NCBI GenBank assembly: GCA_016713325.1
Contig: JADJPJ010000087.1
Span: 620,001 to 684,000, forward strand
Direction of reading: 5' to 3'
DNA from: Candidatus Flexifilum affinis
Lineage (GTDB): Bacteria; Chloroflexota; Anaerolineae; Aggregatilineales; Phototrophicaceae
DNA: 64,000 nt
A program made the translations under genes and the position numbers. The notes under the pieces were generated by a model. The model saw only the letters and a program-made list of their open reading frames with translations. It was not told the origin of the DNA and ran no database searches. Of this stretch, positions 1-8,794 are shown one piece after another. How positions within the stretch are numbered: the first letter of the stretch is position 1; every line of letters starts with the position of its first letter.

Positions 1-131
1 ACGCCGCGGCTGCCTGGACTCCGCAGGAGCGCATGGTCTCGCCGCAGGACACCCACCCGAGTGTCGCCTTCCATCACTTCGTCGGCGACCTGATCGCCGG
101 CCAATACTTCGACGCGCCGGGAGCCAGCTAA
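1..131 (+). CDS. SGNH/GDSL-type hydrolase, C-terminal fragment
   Basis: This is the last 42 codons of a gene that begins before the window, in the frame ending with TAA at 129-131. The fragment carries a DTHPS motif, the block V Asp-x-x-His pair of SGNH hydrolases. It closely matches the C-terminus of the next gene, where the motif is DAHPS, so the two are tandem paralogues. The stop lies one base before the next start, which suggests co-transcription. The fold assignment rests on this motif and on the similarity to the neighbour; the substrate cannot be inferred. Confidence 0.75.
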   Translation, partial: AAAAWTPQERMVSPQDTHPSVAFHHFVGDLIAGQYFDAPGAS

Positions 132-132
132 G

Positions 133-1098
133 ATGCTGGCGCTCGTCTTGGGAGTGCTTGGGTGCGGCATCGTCTTTTCGATCGGCGGACTCCAGCATCG
201 CTGGAAGAGACTTCGCTCGGTCTTCCGTGCCCTGCTGGTATCTTACGGCACGCTCGTCCTCCTGCTGGTACTCGGCGAAGCCTACTTCCGTTTCATCCAT
301 GCCGACTCCGAAGGTGCGCTGGCCAAGACCAACTGGATTGCGCGCTACTGGCAGGAGAATTCACATGGCTATCGCGATTCTGAATGGTCTGCTGACGCTT
401 GGTCGGGTAAAGTGACTGTCGCCGCTGTCGGCGATTCATTTACCGCGGGTTGGGGCATCGCCAATCCGGCTGACCGTTTTACGGACATACTGGCCCAGTC
501 GTTGGGTGAGGGCTATCGCGTTTTCAACCTCGGACTCCTGGGAACGTCGACCGTCGAACAAACCGATACCGTTCGCATGCTGCCCGTCGCACCCGACATC
601 ATCATCTGGCAGTACTTTCTGAACGACATCGAATATACGCTGCTGCGCCTCGGGCTCTACGAAGCGCCGCCATCCGCCAACCCCATTACGCAGGACTCGT
701 ACTTGGCGAATTATCTCTATTCGCGCGTCACCGCCGGCTTTGACGCCCACTATTGGGAGCGGCGCTATGCGGCCGACGATAACCCCTCCGTTTGGCGTGC
801 CCACGAACAGGAAATCATCGAGTTTGTCACGTCGGCGCAAGAGCGTGGCTCGCGACTTATCCTGGTTATCTTCCCTAACATGGCCGACCCCTATCGCAGC
901 ATCGCCTACGTCGATCGCGTTGCAGATGCGGCTGCCAGTGCCGGCGTTGAGGAAGTACTCAAGCTCTTCGATGCCGCCGACGCGATGCCACTGAACGAAC
1001 GCATCGTCTCTCCGCGCGATGCTCACCCCAGTGTGGCCTTTCATCATTACGTTGGCGAGCGCATCACTCATGAATTCTTTCTGAATGCCGGGCAATGA
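133..1098 (+). CDS. Membrane-anchored SGNH/GDSL hydrolase
   Basis: A 321-residue protein. The N-terminus has two hydrophobic stretches (about residues 1-15 and 35-50) that would anchor it with the catalytic domain outside. Block I is visible as VGDSFTAGWG near residue 97 (nucleophile Ser), an Asn-Asp pair lies in the QYFLNDIE stretch, and DAHPS near residue 300 supplies the Asp-His pair. SGNH hydrolases of this layout often sit beside carbamoyltransferases and act as esterases or acyl/acetyl hydrolases on glycans; that role is inferred here. The gene is a tandem duplicate of the truncated upstream gene and precedes the carbamoyltransferase module, which has its own promoter. Confidence 0.8.
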   Translation: MLALVLGVLGCGIVFSIGGLQHRWKRLRSVFRALLVSYGTLVLLLVLGEAYFRFIHADSEGALAKTNWIARYWQENSHGYRDSEWSADAWSGKVTVAAVGDSFTAGWGIANPADRFTDILAQSLGEGYRVFNLGLLGTSTVEQTDTVRMLPVAPDIIIWQYFLNDIEYTLLRLGLYEAPPSANPITQDSYLANYLYSRVTAGFDAHYWERRYAADDNPSVWRAHEQEIIEFVTSAQERGSRLILVIFPNMADPYRSIAYVDRVADAAASAGVEEVLKLFDAADAMPLNERIVSPRDAHPSVAFHHYVGERITHEFFLNAGQ

Positions 1099-1133
1099 AA
1101 AGGTGGCTGCAACGCCCATTGAGGCCCCTTCAC

Positions 1134-1162
1134 TTGAGAATCACCGAAGATTGCCCTAGAAT
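1134..1162 (+). promoter_or_regulatory. Putative sigma-70-type promoter of the carbamoyltransferase operon
   Basis: TTGAGA at 1134-1139 and TAGAAT at 1157-1162 are separated by 17 bases, each hexamer one mismatch from consensus. The expected start point is near 1169, and a Shine-Dalgarno-like AAGGAG at 1184-1189 precedes the TTG start at 1192. Called by eye. Confidence 0.5.
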
Positions 1163-1191
1163 CGAAGTATCGTAACGTCAAGGAGCCATCA

Positions 1192-1428
1192 TTGAGCGAC
1201 ATTGTCCGCCTGGCATGGGCGCGGTTTGGCATCATCACCGGCGCGATCGGCGATTTGCAGGGACGCGCCGTCGTGACCATCTTCTACTGGACGATCTTCG
1301 TGCCTTTCGCGCTGGTGTCGCGACTGACGAGCGATCCCCTCCGAATCCGGGGGGAGGCAAGCAAACCGCACTGGATCGAGCGGACCCCGGCGGGCAATAC
1401 ACTTGAAGAAGCAAGGGAACAGGGGTAA
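1192..1428 (+). CDS. Small membrane protein upstream of carbamoyltransferase
   Basis: A 78-residue protein starting with TTG, supported by AAGGAG just upstream. It has one hydrophobic segment (about residues 25-42, around TIFYWTIFVPFAL) and a charged C-terminal tail, so it is probably a single-pass membrane protein. It lies 3 bases before the carbamoyltransferase start, so translational coupling is likely. Unnamed small proteins are common next to NodU-type carbamoyltransferases. I cannot assign a molecular function. Confidence 0.6.
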   Translation: MSDIVRLAWARFGIITGAIGDLQGRAVVTIFYWTIFVPFALVSRLTSDPLRIRGEASKPHWIERTPAGNTLEEAREQG

Positions 1429-1431
1429 GCC

Positions 1432-3228
1432 ATGGCGATTCTGGGCATTTCTTGCTTCTATCATGACGCCGCCGCCGCGCTGATCGGCGACGATGGCGAG
1501 CTGATCGCTGCCGCCATGGAAGAACGCTTCTCGCGCAAGAAACACGATAACAGCTTTCCCAAGAAAGCGATCGAGTTCTGCCTGCGCTATGCCAAGTTGA
1601 AGGGTGAAGACCTGGACTATGTGGTTTTCTACGAGAAGCCGCTGGTCAAGTTCGAGCGTATCCTGCTCACCGCGCTGAACACTTTCCCGCAGTCAGCCGA
1701 TGTCTGGCGCGACGCCATGACCAACTGGCTCAAAGACAAGCTATGGATCAAGAGCATCATCGCCAAAGAAACCGGCGTGAAGACCGACAAGGTGCTCTTC
1801 TGCGACCACCACATGAGCCATGCCGCCAGCGCCTTCTTTGCTAGCCCATTCCGCGAGGCGGCGGTGCTGACCGTCGACGGCGTCGGCGAATGGACGACCA
1901 CTACCATGGGAACCGCCGAGTCGACCTGGGTCGGCGACTCCGGCGGCAAAAACCACATCAACCTGTACCGCGAGCAGCGCTTCCCCCACTCCATCGGCTT
2001 GCTGTATTCCGCCTTTACCGCCTATCTCGGCTTCCGGGTGAACAATGGCGAGTACAAGGTCATGGGCATGGCGCCGTACGGAGAACCCCGGTATCTGGAC
2101 AGGATAGCGAAGCTGTTCTCAATCGATCCGACTGATGGCAGCTTCGCCCTCAACATGGATTACTTCAGCTTCCACTACTCGACGCACTCGACCTACAACC
2201 AGCAGTTCATCGACCTGTTCGGTGAACCCCGCGGGGCCGAGTCCGATTTCTTCACGATGGCCACCAACCCGGAACGTGCGGGCGAGAAAGCGGCTATGGC
2301 TGAGAATCAGCGCTTCGCCGATATCGCCGCGAGTATCCAGCGGGTGACCGAGGACGCGCTGATCACCATCGCCAACATCCTGCACCGCGAGACCGGCAAG
2401 TCCAAGCTGGTCATGGCAGGCGGGGTGGCCCTTAATACCAAGGCGAACTACCGCATCCTGAACGAGACACCGTTCGAAGAGATCTACATCCAGCCGGCGG
2501 CAGGGGATGACGGCGGCGCGGTCGGCGCGGCCTTGTGGGCCTACCACATGGTGCTGGGCAAACCGCGTAGCTGGATCATGCCCCATGCCTATTGGGGTGA
2601 GGAATACTCAGACGGCGACATTCGTAGCTTCCTGGCGGATAAAGGTGTCTCTTATGTCGACTATGCCGATCGCGAAGATCAGATGCTCGACCATCTTGCC
2701 GAACGGCTGACGCGCAAGAAGGTCGTCGGGTTCTTCCAGGGCCGCTTTGAGTGGGGACCACGCGCGCTGGGCAACCGCAGCATCCTGGCCGACCCACGCA
2801 GCGAGGAGATGAAAGAGGTCGTCAACACCAAGATCAAGTTCCGCGAGCCGTTCCGACCCTTCGCTCCCGTCATTTTGCGCGACCGGGCGACCGAGTACTT
2901 CAACTATGCCGGCGTCGCCGAACACGAAGCACCCCGTTATATGCTGATGGTCAGCCCAATCCATGCCGACAAACAGGACGCGATCCAGGCAGTCTGTCAT
3001 CAGGGTACGGGGCGCCTACAAACCATCGAGCGGGAGACCAACCCACGCTACTATGGCGTCATCGAACGCTTCGGACACATCACGGGAGTGCCAGTCCTGC
3101 TGAACACGTCCTTTAACCTGCGCGGCGAACCGATCGTCACGTCGCCACGTGATGCCTGGAACACCTATCAGAACAGCGATATCGATATTCTCGTCATGGG
3201 AACACATGTCGTCGAGAAAGGAAGCTAG
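1432..3228 (+). CDS. Carbamoyltransferase, NodU/CmcH family
   Basis: 598 residues, the full family length. The N-terminal Kae1/YrdC-like half starts with GISCFYHDAAAAL and has the metal-binding cluster DHHMSHAASAF near residue 125 and a glycine-rich AGGVALNTKANY segment near residue 325. The C-terminal half has the signature RFEWGPRALGNRSILADPR near residue 438. The family uses carbamoyl phosphate and ATP, via carbamoyl-AMP, to carbamoylate hydroxyl groups on sugars or natural products. Here it sits between small membrane proteins and after SGNH hydrolases, a setting typical of surface glycan or lipid modification. The acceptor is unknown. Confidence 0.93.
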   Translation: MAILGISCFYHDAAAALIGDDGELIAAAMEERFSRKKHDNSFPKKAIEFCLRYAKLKGEDLDYVVFYEKPLVKFERILLTALNTFPQSADVWRDAMTNWLKDKLWIKSIIAKETGVKTDKVLFCDHHMSHAASAFFASPFREAAVLTVDGVGEWTTTTMGTAESTWVGDSGGKNHINLYREQRFPHSIGLLYSAFTAYLGFRVNNGEYKVMGMAPYGEPRYLDRIAKLFSIDPTDGSFALNMDYFSFHYSTHSTYNQQFIDLFGEPRGAESDFFTMATNPERAGEKAAMAENQRFADIAASIQRVTEDALITIANILHRETGKSKLVMAGGVALNTKANYRILNETPFEEIYIQPAAGDDGGAVGAALWAYHMVLGKPRSWIMPHAYWGEEYSDGDIRSFLADKGVSYVDYADREDQMLDHLAERLTRKKVVGFFQGRFEWGPRALGNRSILADPRSEEMKEVVNTKIKFREPFRPFAPVILRDRATEYFNYAGVAEHEAPRYMLMVSPIHADKQDAIQAVCHQGTGRLQTIERETNPRYYGVIERFGHITGVPVLLNTSFNLRGEPIVTSPRDAWNTYQNSDIDILVMGTHVVEKGS

Positions 3229-3231
3229 ATC

Positions 3232-3402
3232 ATGAGCGATATTCTGAGTCGGTTGGGAATCCTCGGCGAGTTGTTCAAGTTTCTATGGAAGCGCAAGCTG
3301 TACTGGCTGATCCCGATGATCGTCGTGCTGGCGCTCTTCATCGTGCTGATCATCCTGAGCAGCAACCCTGCGACCGCGCCGTTCATTTATCCGCTGTTCT
3401 AG
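3232..3402 (+). CDS. DUF5989-type small membrane protein
   Basis: A 56-residue protein that starts three bases after the carbamoyltransferase stop. The sequence begins MSDILSRLGILGELFKFLW, followed by a charged KRK and a single hydrophobic helix (residues 25-43), then a short tail. This matches the small DUF5989 proteins that accompany carbamoyltransferases. It is likely a partner that keeps the enzyme at the membrane; that role is inference. Confidence 0.75.
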   Translation: MSDILSRLGILGELFKFLWKRKLYWLIPMIVVLALFIVLIILSSNPATAPFIYPLF

Positions 3403-3426
3403 GCAGCCACGCCGCAGACTCGAGGT

Positions 3427-3783
3427 ATGGATACGATGGAAATATGGCAGCAGGCGTTGCTGATTGGACTGGTACTCGGCGGAGTACTGGCGATCTGGAT
3501 CATTCCGCGTTCGCTCAAGAATGAGCCGGTACGTGGCGGGACCCTGGCAGAACTTCTTCATGGGCTGGCGGTGGTGCTCGCATGCGCCGTCTTCCCGGCG
3601 GCCATTGCCGCTCTGGTGCTGCGGGGGGGCTTTGGTGTCGCCTTTCCGGTCGCGTTCGGAATGGCGATCCTCGCTTTCCTGGTGCTGATTGTCTTCGCGA
3701 TCTTTGAGCAGCCCGCCGTGGCGCGCGCGCAGAGTCACGAAGATGTCTGGACTGCGGAGAAGGCCAAAACCTCCGGCCTGTGA
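3427..3783 (+). CDS. Small integral membrane protein of the carbamoyltransferase module
   Basis: 118 residues with three hydrophobic segments at about residues 8-27, 42-66 and 70-92 and a polar C-terminal tail. The start at 3427 has an in-frame alternative ATG at 3436. It is the last gene of the + strand operon, 24 bases after the DUF5989 gene, and is followed by a strong hairpin terminator. The position resembles that of SxtJ-like membrane proteins in other carbamoyltransferase clusters, but I do not recognise a signature that would confirm it. Confidence 0.6.
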   Translation: MDTMEIWQQALLIGLVLGGVLAIWIIPRSLKNEPVRGGTLAELLHGLAVVLACAVFPAAIAALVLRGGFGVAFPVAFGMAILAFLVLIVFAIFEQPAVARAQSHEDVWTAEKAKTSGL

Positions 3784-3822
3784 TCCGCGTGCACCTGACA
3801 GTACGTCACGTAACATAGAAAA

Positions 3823-3860
3823 GGCGGCGGATGCGAGGGGTTTCCCTCGCATCCGCCGCC
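3823..3860. terminator. Bidirectional hairpin terminator between convergent operons
   Basis: Perfect 17-base inverted repeat (arms 3823-3839 and 3844-3860, loop GTTT). Read on the minus strand the stem is followed by TTTTC, a good Rho-independent terminator for the RsbU-like gene. It also lies 40 bases after the last + strand gene. Confidence 0.8.
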
Positions 3861-3880
3861 GTCATCTTGCTTGTGTGTGG

Positions 3881-5730
3881 CTATTCCTGAGGCAAATAGC
3901 GCGCCGAGACCATCGTGATATCGTCGAACTGCACGGCATCACTGATGTAATTGTAGAGCGCGCTGTCCACCCGGTCGAGCAGTCCAGCGGCGCTGTTGAG
4001 CGGCGGTGTGATCAGCTTGAGCAGGCTCTCCTCTTTGAAGAGCTTACCGGCAGGGTTGCGCGCGTCGGTGACGCCATCGGTAAACCCGTAAAAATGTCGC
4101 CCGGCTCCAGCTTGTACTCATTCAGCTCGAAATCGGCGCCGGGGAACATGCCAACGGCCGGGCCGGTCGGCTCCAAGCGCGCCTTGATGGTGCCATCCGG
4201 CGCGATGATCATGGGCGGCGGGTGCCCGCCATTGATGTAGACCAGCGTGCCAGTGGTCGGGTCGAGCATGCCGAAGAACATGGTGGCGAACATGTTCAGG
4301 TCGAGATGGTGCTCGGTGATGTACTCGTTGGTGTTCACGACAGCGGTCTTTAGCGCGTTCGCGCGGATAGCCAACCGACCGCCCACGGTGCGCAGCGTCG
4401 CCCGGGGATCTTCCATCTCGAACAGGCTTTCCGCCCAATTCACATTGTGCGCCTGCATAGCGAACGCGCGCAGCAGACTGCGCGTCAATGACATGAAGAG
4501 CGCCGCGCCTACCCCTTTGTCGCAGACGTCAGCGATGATGATCCCCAAGCGGCGGTCATTCATCATCAGGAAGAAGTCGTAGAAGTCACCGGCGACATCT
4601 CGCGCAGGCTGGAAGCGTCCGCCCAGTTCCCAGCCTGGTACAACTGGCAGGGTATTGGGCAGGAAGTTGGTCTGGATGCGTCGGGCGATCTGGATATCAT
4701 TCTCGATCTTCGCCATCTTCTGCCGGTGCTGAATGAGCAGATGATTGTTCAGCACCACAGCCGCTTGCGACGACAGCGATTCGACCACGAGGCGGTAGAA
4801 CTCGTCGAAGGCGACGATGTTCCCGTCCTCATCCTTGGCGTTGAGCAACTGCAGTACGCCGATCACACTGCCGGTGTTATCCTTCAACGGCACCGTCAGG
4901 CTGGAGACCGAACGATAGTTGTTCTGCTTGTCGAAGACCTTGGTCGCCGAAAAGTCGAATCCGTCGGCGGTGTACACATCCGGAATGTTAATCGACTTGC
5001 CGGAATGGGTCACGTAGGTCGCGACGTTGTGGTGATTCGGCTGGCCGGTTGCGCGGTCGAAGAGCGGCAGCGGGGCGAAGTTCACAACCTGGCCTGAAGA
5101 ACCGCCCAGATGAATGCCCAGCGATTCCGTCATGACGATGGCGAAGCGCAGCGTATTCTCGTTGGTGCGAATATAGACCGTACCGGCATCGGCGCGGCAT
5201 ATGGAACGCGCCTCATTGACGATGCGCTCCAGCAGGTGATCAAAATCCATCTCGGTCGACAGGGCGATGCCCATCGGCAGGATGACCTCTTCCATCATCC
5301 GCGCCATCTTTTCGACGCGCTCCAGATGAGAGTGTTCGCGCAGTTTAAGCTGCTTCTTCTGCATCACGATGCGCACGCGCAGGTCAAGCGCCTGGGGTTC
5401 AACGGGCTCCTGAACGTAGTCATCCGCGCCGCTGTCGATCATCCGGCTGACGGTCTCGACATTTGCGACCGACGAAACGACCAGCACAGGTACATCTGCC
5501 AGTCGCATATCGGCCTTCATCGCATGCAGAAGCTGCTCACCGGTTAGCCCGGGGAGATTGACTCCGGTAATCACCAGGTCGTAGTCGCGCTCGCAAAGGA
5601 TGTTCCACGCATCCTGACCGTCGCCTACGGAGTCGACTTCCTGGCCAGCAGCCAGGAAGTGACGCGCATACTTCTCGCGATTCGCAACGTTGTCGTCTAC
5701 TACCAGCAGACGATGGATCCCTTCCGACAT
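3881..5730 (-). CDS. RsbU-like PP2C phosphatase with pseudo-receiver and GAF domains (single-base frameshift)
   Basis: Domain order: response-regulator receiver (residues 1-125), GAF (about 165-330), SpoIIE/PP2C phosphatase (about 375-616, with DVAGDFYDFF and IIIADVCDKGVGAALFMS). Such proteins dephosphorylate a STAS anti-anti-sigma factor and switch on a stress or developmental regulon. The receiver keeps the acidic VVDDN pocket, but the phospho-acceptor Asp is Gly56 (DLVITGVNLPG) and the conserved Lys before Pro is Glu, so it probably cannot be phosphorylated normally. The frame breaks at the A5 run 4090-4094. One extra base restores FTDGVTDARNPAG and a frame to the TAG at 3881, giving 616 residues; as given, the frame ends at 4012. 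The gene starts 12 bases after the RsbW-like stop. Confidence 0.85.
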
Positions 5731-5742
5731 ATCACATCCTTC

Positions 5743-6209
5743 TCATGTCTGCGGCGAGCGCAGCATGATGAAATGGTTGAAGTTCTTTCCGTCGATATAC
5801 TCGTACTTGAACTCATCCACGTTCCTTACCACCAGGAATATGCCCCATCCACCGACCTCGCGATTCTCAATCGGCATGTTCACGTCTGTGTCGGTCGGCA
5901 TATCGTGTTCTTCCAGCGGGTCAAATTGCAGTCCCTGGTCGATCAGCGTGACACGGAGTCTTGCATCGTCTAGCGCTGACTCGATGGTGACATCCCCTGT
6001 AATCCCGCCTCTTGATACCCATAAAGGATAATATTCGTTGCAATCTCATCAACAGCGAGACGCAAGCGACTCGCTGCTTGTTTCTCCAGACCGGCCGATG
6101 CGGATGCCGACATCACGAAGTCGCGGATGGCTTGAAGCGATTCGCCAAGTTGATCGGCATTTCCAGAGATCGTCTTGCTGTTTATAACAGGTTCTGCCAT
6201 TTTCGCCAC
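5743..6209 (-). CDS. RsbW-like serine kinase / anti-sigma factor (single-base frameshift)
   Basis: GHKL/HATPase_c protein. The N-box region reads RLRLAVDEIATNIILYGY, and after the break the frame continues with RLRVTLIDQGLQFDP (G1 box) and REVGGWGIFLV (G2 box). RsbW/SpoIIAB kinases bind a sigma factor and phosphorylate a STAS partner. The frame breaks near 6000-6006, after QEAGL. One inserted base restores TGDVTIES and the frame to TGA at 5743, giving 155 residues, the usual family length. Without it the product is 79 residues and lacks the ATP-binding motifs. It lies directly upstream of the RsbU-like gene and shares its operon. Confidence 0.8.
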
Positions 6210-6242
6210 CCAATCAATGTCGAAGCGAGAGATGCAAAGCCC

Positions 6243-6270
6243 GTGCGCCCGACGGCGTCGTCGGGCGCAC
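6243..6270 (-). other. Perfect intercistronic hairpin between STAS and RsbW-like genes
   Basis: Arms of 12 bases (6243-6254 and 6259-6270, loop GCGT). There is no T-run on the minus strand, so it is more likely an mRNA-stability or partial-attenuation hairpin than a full terminator. It could uncouple RsbW/RsbU expression from the upstream STAS gene. Confidence 0.55.
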
Positions 6271-6300
6271 CTGCGTCCAGCGGAAACAGCAGAGACGCGC

Positions 6301-6636
6301 TTAGGCTTCGATCACGCCTGGGTCGTAGGTGTCCATCATGATGACGCTGTGGTGGAAACCGGTCTGCCGGATCGGTTCAGAAACAGCTTCGGTCGCGCCG
6401 ACCACGTAGATTTTGACGCTGGTCCCCATCTTCTGCTTGGCAAACACCAGAGTTCGCAGACCAGCAGACGACATGTATTCGAGCGCATCCAGGATGAGCA
6501 CCAGCTTGCTCACCTTTTGGGCGGCGGCCTCTTCGATCTTCGTGCGAAAATCACCGGCAACGCTCGCATCCAGTTCACCGCTCAACGTGATCTTGGCGAT
6601 TCCGTTAGCGACCTCAAGTTTTGCATCAAAAGCCAT
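6301..6636 (-). CDS. STAS-domain anti-sigma factor antagonist (RsbV/SpoIIAA-like)
   Basis: 111 residues from ATG 6636, chosen over the longer frame because GGGGAG stands 8 bases upstream. A single STAS domain fills the protein. The segment LDALEYMSSAGLRTLV carries the Ser that RsbW-type kinases phosphorylate and RsbU-type phosphatases reset. Unphosphorylated, such proteins capture the anti-sigma kinase and release the sigma factor. The kinase and phosphatase follow in the same direction, so all three parts of a partner switch are present. No sigma factor gene is in the window. Confidence 0.88.
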   Translation of the reverse strand: MAFDAKLEVANGIAKITLSGELDASVAGDFRTKIEEAAAQKVSKLVLILDALEYMSSAGLRTLVFAKQKMGTSVKIYVVGATEAVSEPIRQTGFHHSVIMMDTYDPGVIEA

Positions 6637-6662
6637 GTGAAGTCTCCCCTTTTGAGTGCCGA

Positions 6663-8792
6663 TCAACGACCAACAAGTATCACTACAGAGCGACCGCCCA
6701 ACAAGATATCATTTCCGTTCAGTACCGGTTCGTTACCCGGCTCCCAGATATCTTGAGGGCTCGGCATTGCCGTGTTCACCGCCACATGCCAGCGCATAGC
6801 GGCAGGCAGCGCCGGTGCGGTGAAATTCACCGCATTCCAGTACATATTCATCGCGATGTAGAGATAGTCATCCCGGACTTTGCCCCCTCTAGCATAATCG
6901 CCGTTGAGCATGAACGCCAGTGTTCGTGAACTGCCATCCGACCAGCTTGGCTGCCAAGGCTCTGTCCCGTGAAACGAAATGTCCGGCATGCCGAGACCAA
7001 GATAGTCGTTGCCGGACAGGAAGAACCGGTTTCGCAGAATCGGGTGCGCATTGCGGAACCCGATGATCTTCTGGAAGAAGCGCAGAAGGTCGCTGTTCGA
7101 CTCCGTCTGCGTCCAGTCGAACCAGTTCAGTTCATTGTCATGACAGTAGGTGTTGTTGTTGCCCTTCTGCGTACGGCCGACCTCGTCTCCCATCAGGATC
7201 ATCGGCACCCCCTGGCTGACCATCAGGATGGATGCGAAGTTCTTGATCTGCTGGCGGCGGAGCGAGGTGATGCCGGAATCGTCCGTCTCCCCTTCCCATC
7301 CGCAGTTCCAGCTATTGTTGTCGTTGGCGCCATCGTTGTTGTTCTCGCCGTTGGCCCAGTTGTGTTTCTCATTGTACGAGACCAGATCCAACAGCGTGAA
7401 GCCATCGTGCGCCGTGATGAAGTTGACCGAAGCGGTCGGCCCGCGCGAGGTATACATATTGGGCGAACCCTGGACCAGTTGCGAGACCTCGCCTATCAGG
7501 CCCACTTCACCTTTGACGAACTTACGAATGCCGTCCCGGTACTTGCCGTTCCACTCCGCCCAGCGATTGTATGCCGGGAACGAGCCGACCTGATACAGCC
7601 CGCCAGCGTCCCAGGCTTCGGCGATCAGTTTGCAGTGCGCCAAAATCGGGTCGTGCGCGAGCTGCTCCAGGAGCGGCGGGTTCGACAATGGTGCGCCATT
7701 AGACGCCCGTCCCAGGATTGACGCCAGGTCAAACCGGAACCCGTCGATGTGGAACTCGGCCGCCCAGTAACGCAGGCAGTCCAGGACCATGTTGCGCACA
7801 ATCGGGTGATTGCAGTTCAGCGTGTTGCCGGTACCACTGAAATTGAAGTAGTAACCTTCCGGCGTCAGCATATAGTAGGTCTTGTTGTCCAGACCGCGGA
7901 ACGAGATGTACGGTCCGCGTTCGTTTCCTTCGGCGGTGTGATTGAACACCACATCAAGCATGACCTCGATGCCGGCCGCATGGAGCTGTTTGACCAGGTT
8001 CTTGAACTCGTCGACCTGCATGTTGAAGCGACCGGTCGCCGCGTAGCCCGCTTTCGGGGCGAAGAAGCCAACAGTGCTGTAGCCCCAGTAGTTGTAGAGC
8101 CGCTCCCCGGTCTGCTCATTGATGCGGCTGTTCTCGAATTCGTCAAACTCGTACACCGGAAGCAGTTCGACGCAGTTGACGCCGAGTGCCTGAAGGTACG
8201 GGATCTTGTCCACAATCCCGGCGAAGGTGCCGCGCGCCCGCCTGTTCACCCCGGACGACTCGTGGGCCGTGAAGCTGCGCACGTGCATCTCATAGATGAC
8301 CAGGTCTTCGATGGGCGTCTCCAGGGGTTTGTCGCGTTCCCAGTCGAAGTCGTCGGCCACCAGACGCGCACGATGGTGGTAGATGTCGCTCCAGTCCGGG
8401 TCGACACCCCAGACTTCACGTCCGCCAATGATGCGCGCGTAGGGGTCCATCAGGATCTTGGTCTGGTCAAAGCGATAGCCGTTCTCCGGGTCCCATGGCC
8501 CATCCATGCGATAGCCGTATTCGATCTCTTCCCAATTGAGACCGAAGACCGTCATGGCATAGACGTCACCAATGCGAAACTCATCGAAGAACGGAATCTC
8601 GACGAGCGGCTCCCGCTCGTGCTTGTTGAAAAGCACCAGGGTGCACGACGTTGCCGCGCTGGAGTAAATCGAGAAGTTGATGCCGGCAGGCACAATACTC
8701 GCCCCGAAAGGCAGCGGCCTGCCGGGGCGAAGGTCGTATCCCTGGTATTGGTGAGTTGGATAGGTATCAATCCGCTGTTCTGCCACTGGCAC
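6663..8792 (-). CDS. glgX: Glycogen debranching enzyme (isoamylase-type, GH13)
   Basis: 709 residues, normal for GlgX/TreX. An N-terminal CBM48-like domain (about 20-130) precedes the GH13 barrel. Visible catalytic elements are FRFDL near residue 353 (nucleophile Asp), IAEAWD near 391 (acid/base Glu) and TAHDGFT near 462. NGENNNDGANDNN and GDEVGRTQKGNNN are loops typical of the isoamylase group. It hydrolyses alpha-1,6 branches of glycogen in the cytoplasm. It lies between two STAS genes, two bases from one and 26 from the other, so it appears to be one transcription unit with the partner switch. Confidence 0.93.
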   Translation of the reverse strand: MPVAEQRIDTYPTHQYQGYDLRPGRPLPFGASIVPAGINFSIYSSAATSCTLVLFNKHEREPLVEIPFFDEFRIGDVYAMTVFGLNWEEIEYGYRMDGPWDPENGYRFDQTKILMDPYARIIGGREVWGVDPDWSDIYHHRARLVADDFDWERDKPLETPIEDLVIYEMHVRSFTAHESSGVNRRARGTFAGIVDKIPYLQALGVNCVELLPVYEFDEFENSRINEQTGERLYNYWGYSTVGFFAPKAGYAATGRFNMQVDEFKNLVKQLHAAGIEVMLDVVFNHTAEGNERGPYISFRGLDNKTYYMLTPEGYYFNFSGTGNTLNCNHPIVRNMVLDCLRYWAAEFHIDGFRFDLASILGRASNGAPLSNPPLLEQLAHDPILAHCKLIAEAWDAGGLYQVGSFPAYNRWAEWNGKYRDGIRKFVKGEVGLIGEVSQLVQGSPNMYTSRGPTASVNFITAHDGFTLLDLVSYNEKHNWANGENNNDGANDNNSWNCGWEGETDDSGITSLRRQQIKNFASILMVSQGVPMILMGDEVGRTQKGNNNTYCHDNELNWFDWTQTESNSDLLRFFQKIIGFRNAHPILRNRFFLSGNDYLGLGMPDISFHGTEPWQPSWSDGSSRTLAFMLNGDYARGGKVRDDYLYIAMNMYWNAVNFTAPALPAAMRWHVAVNTAMPSPQDIWEPGNEPVLNGNDILLGGRSVVILVGR

Positions 8793-8794
8793 TC

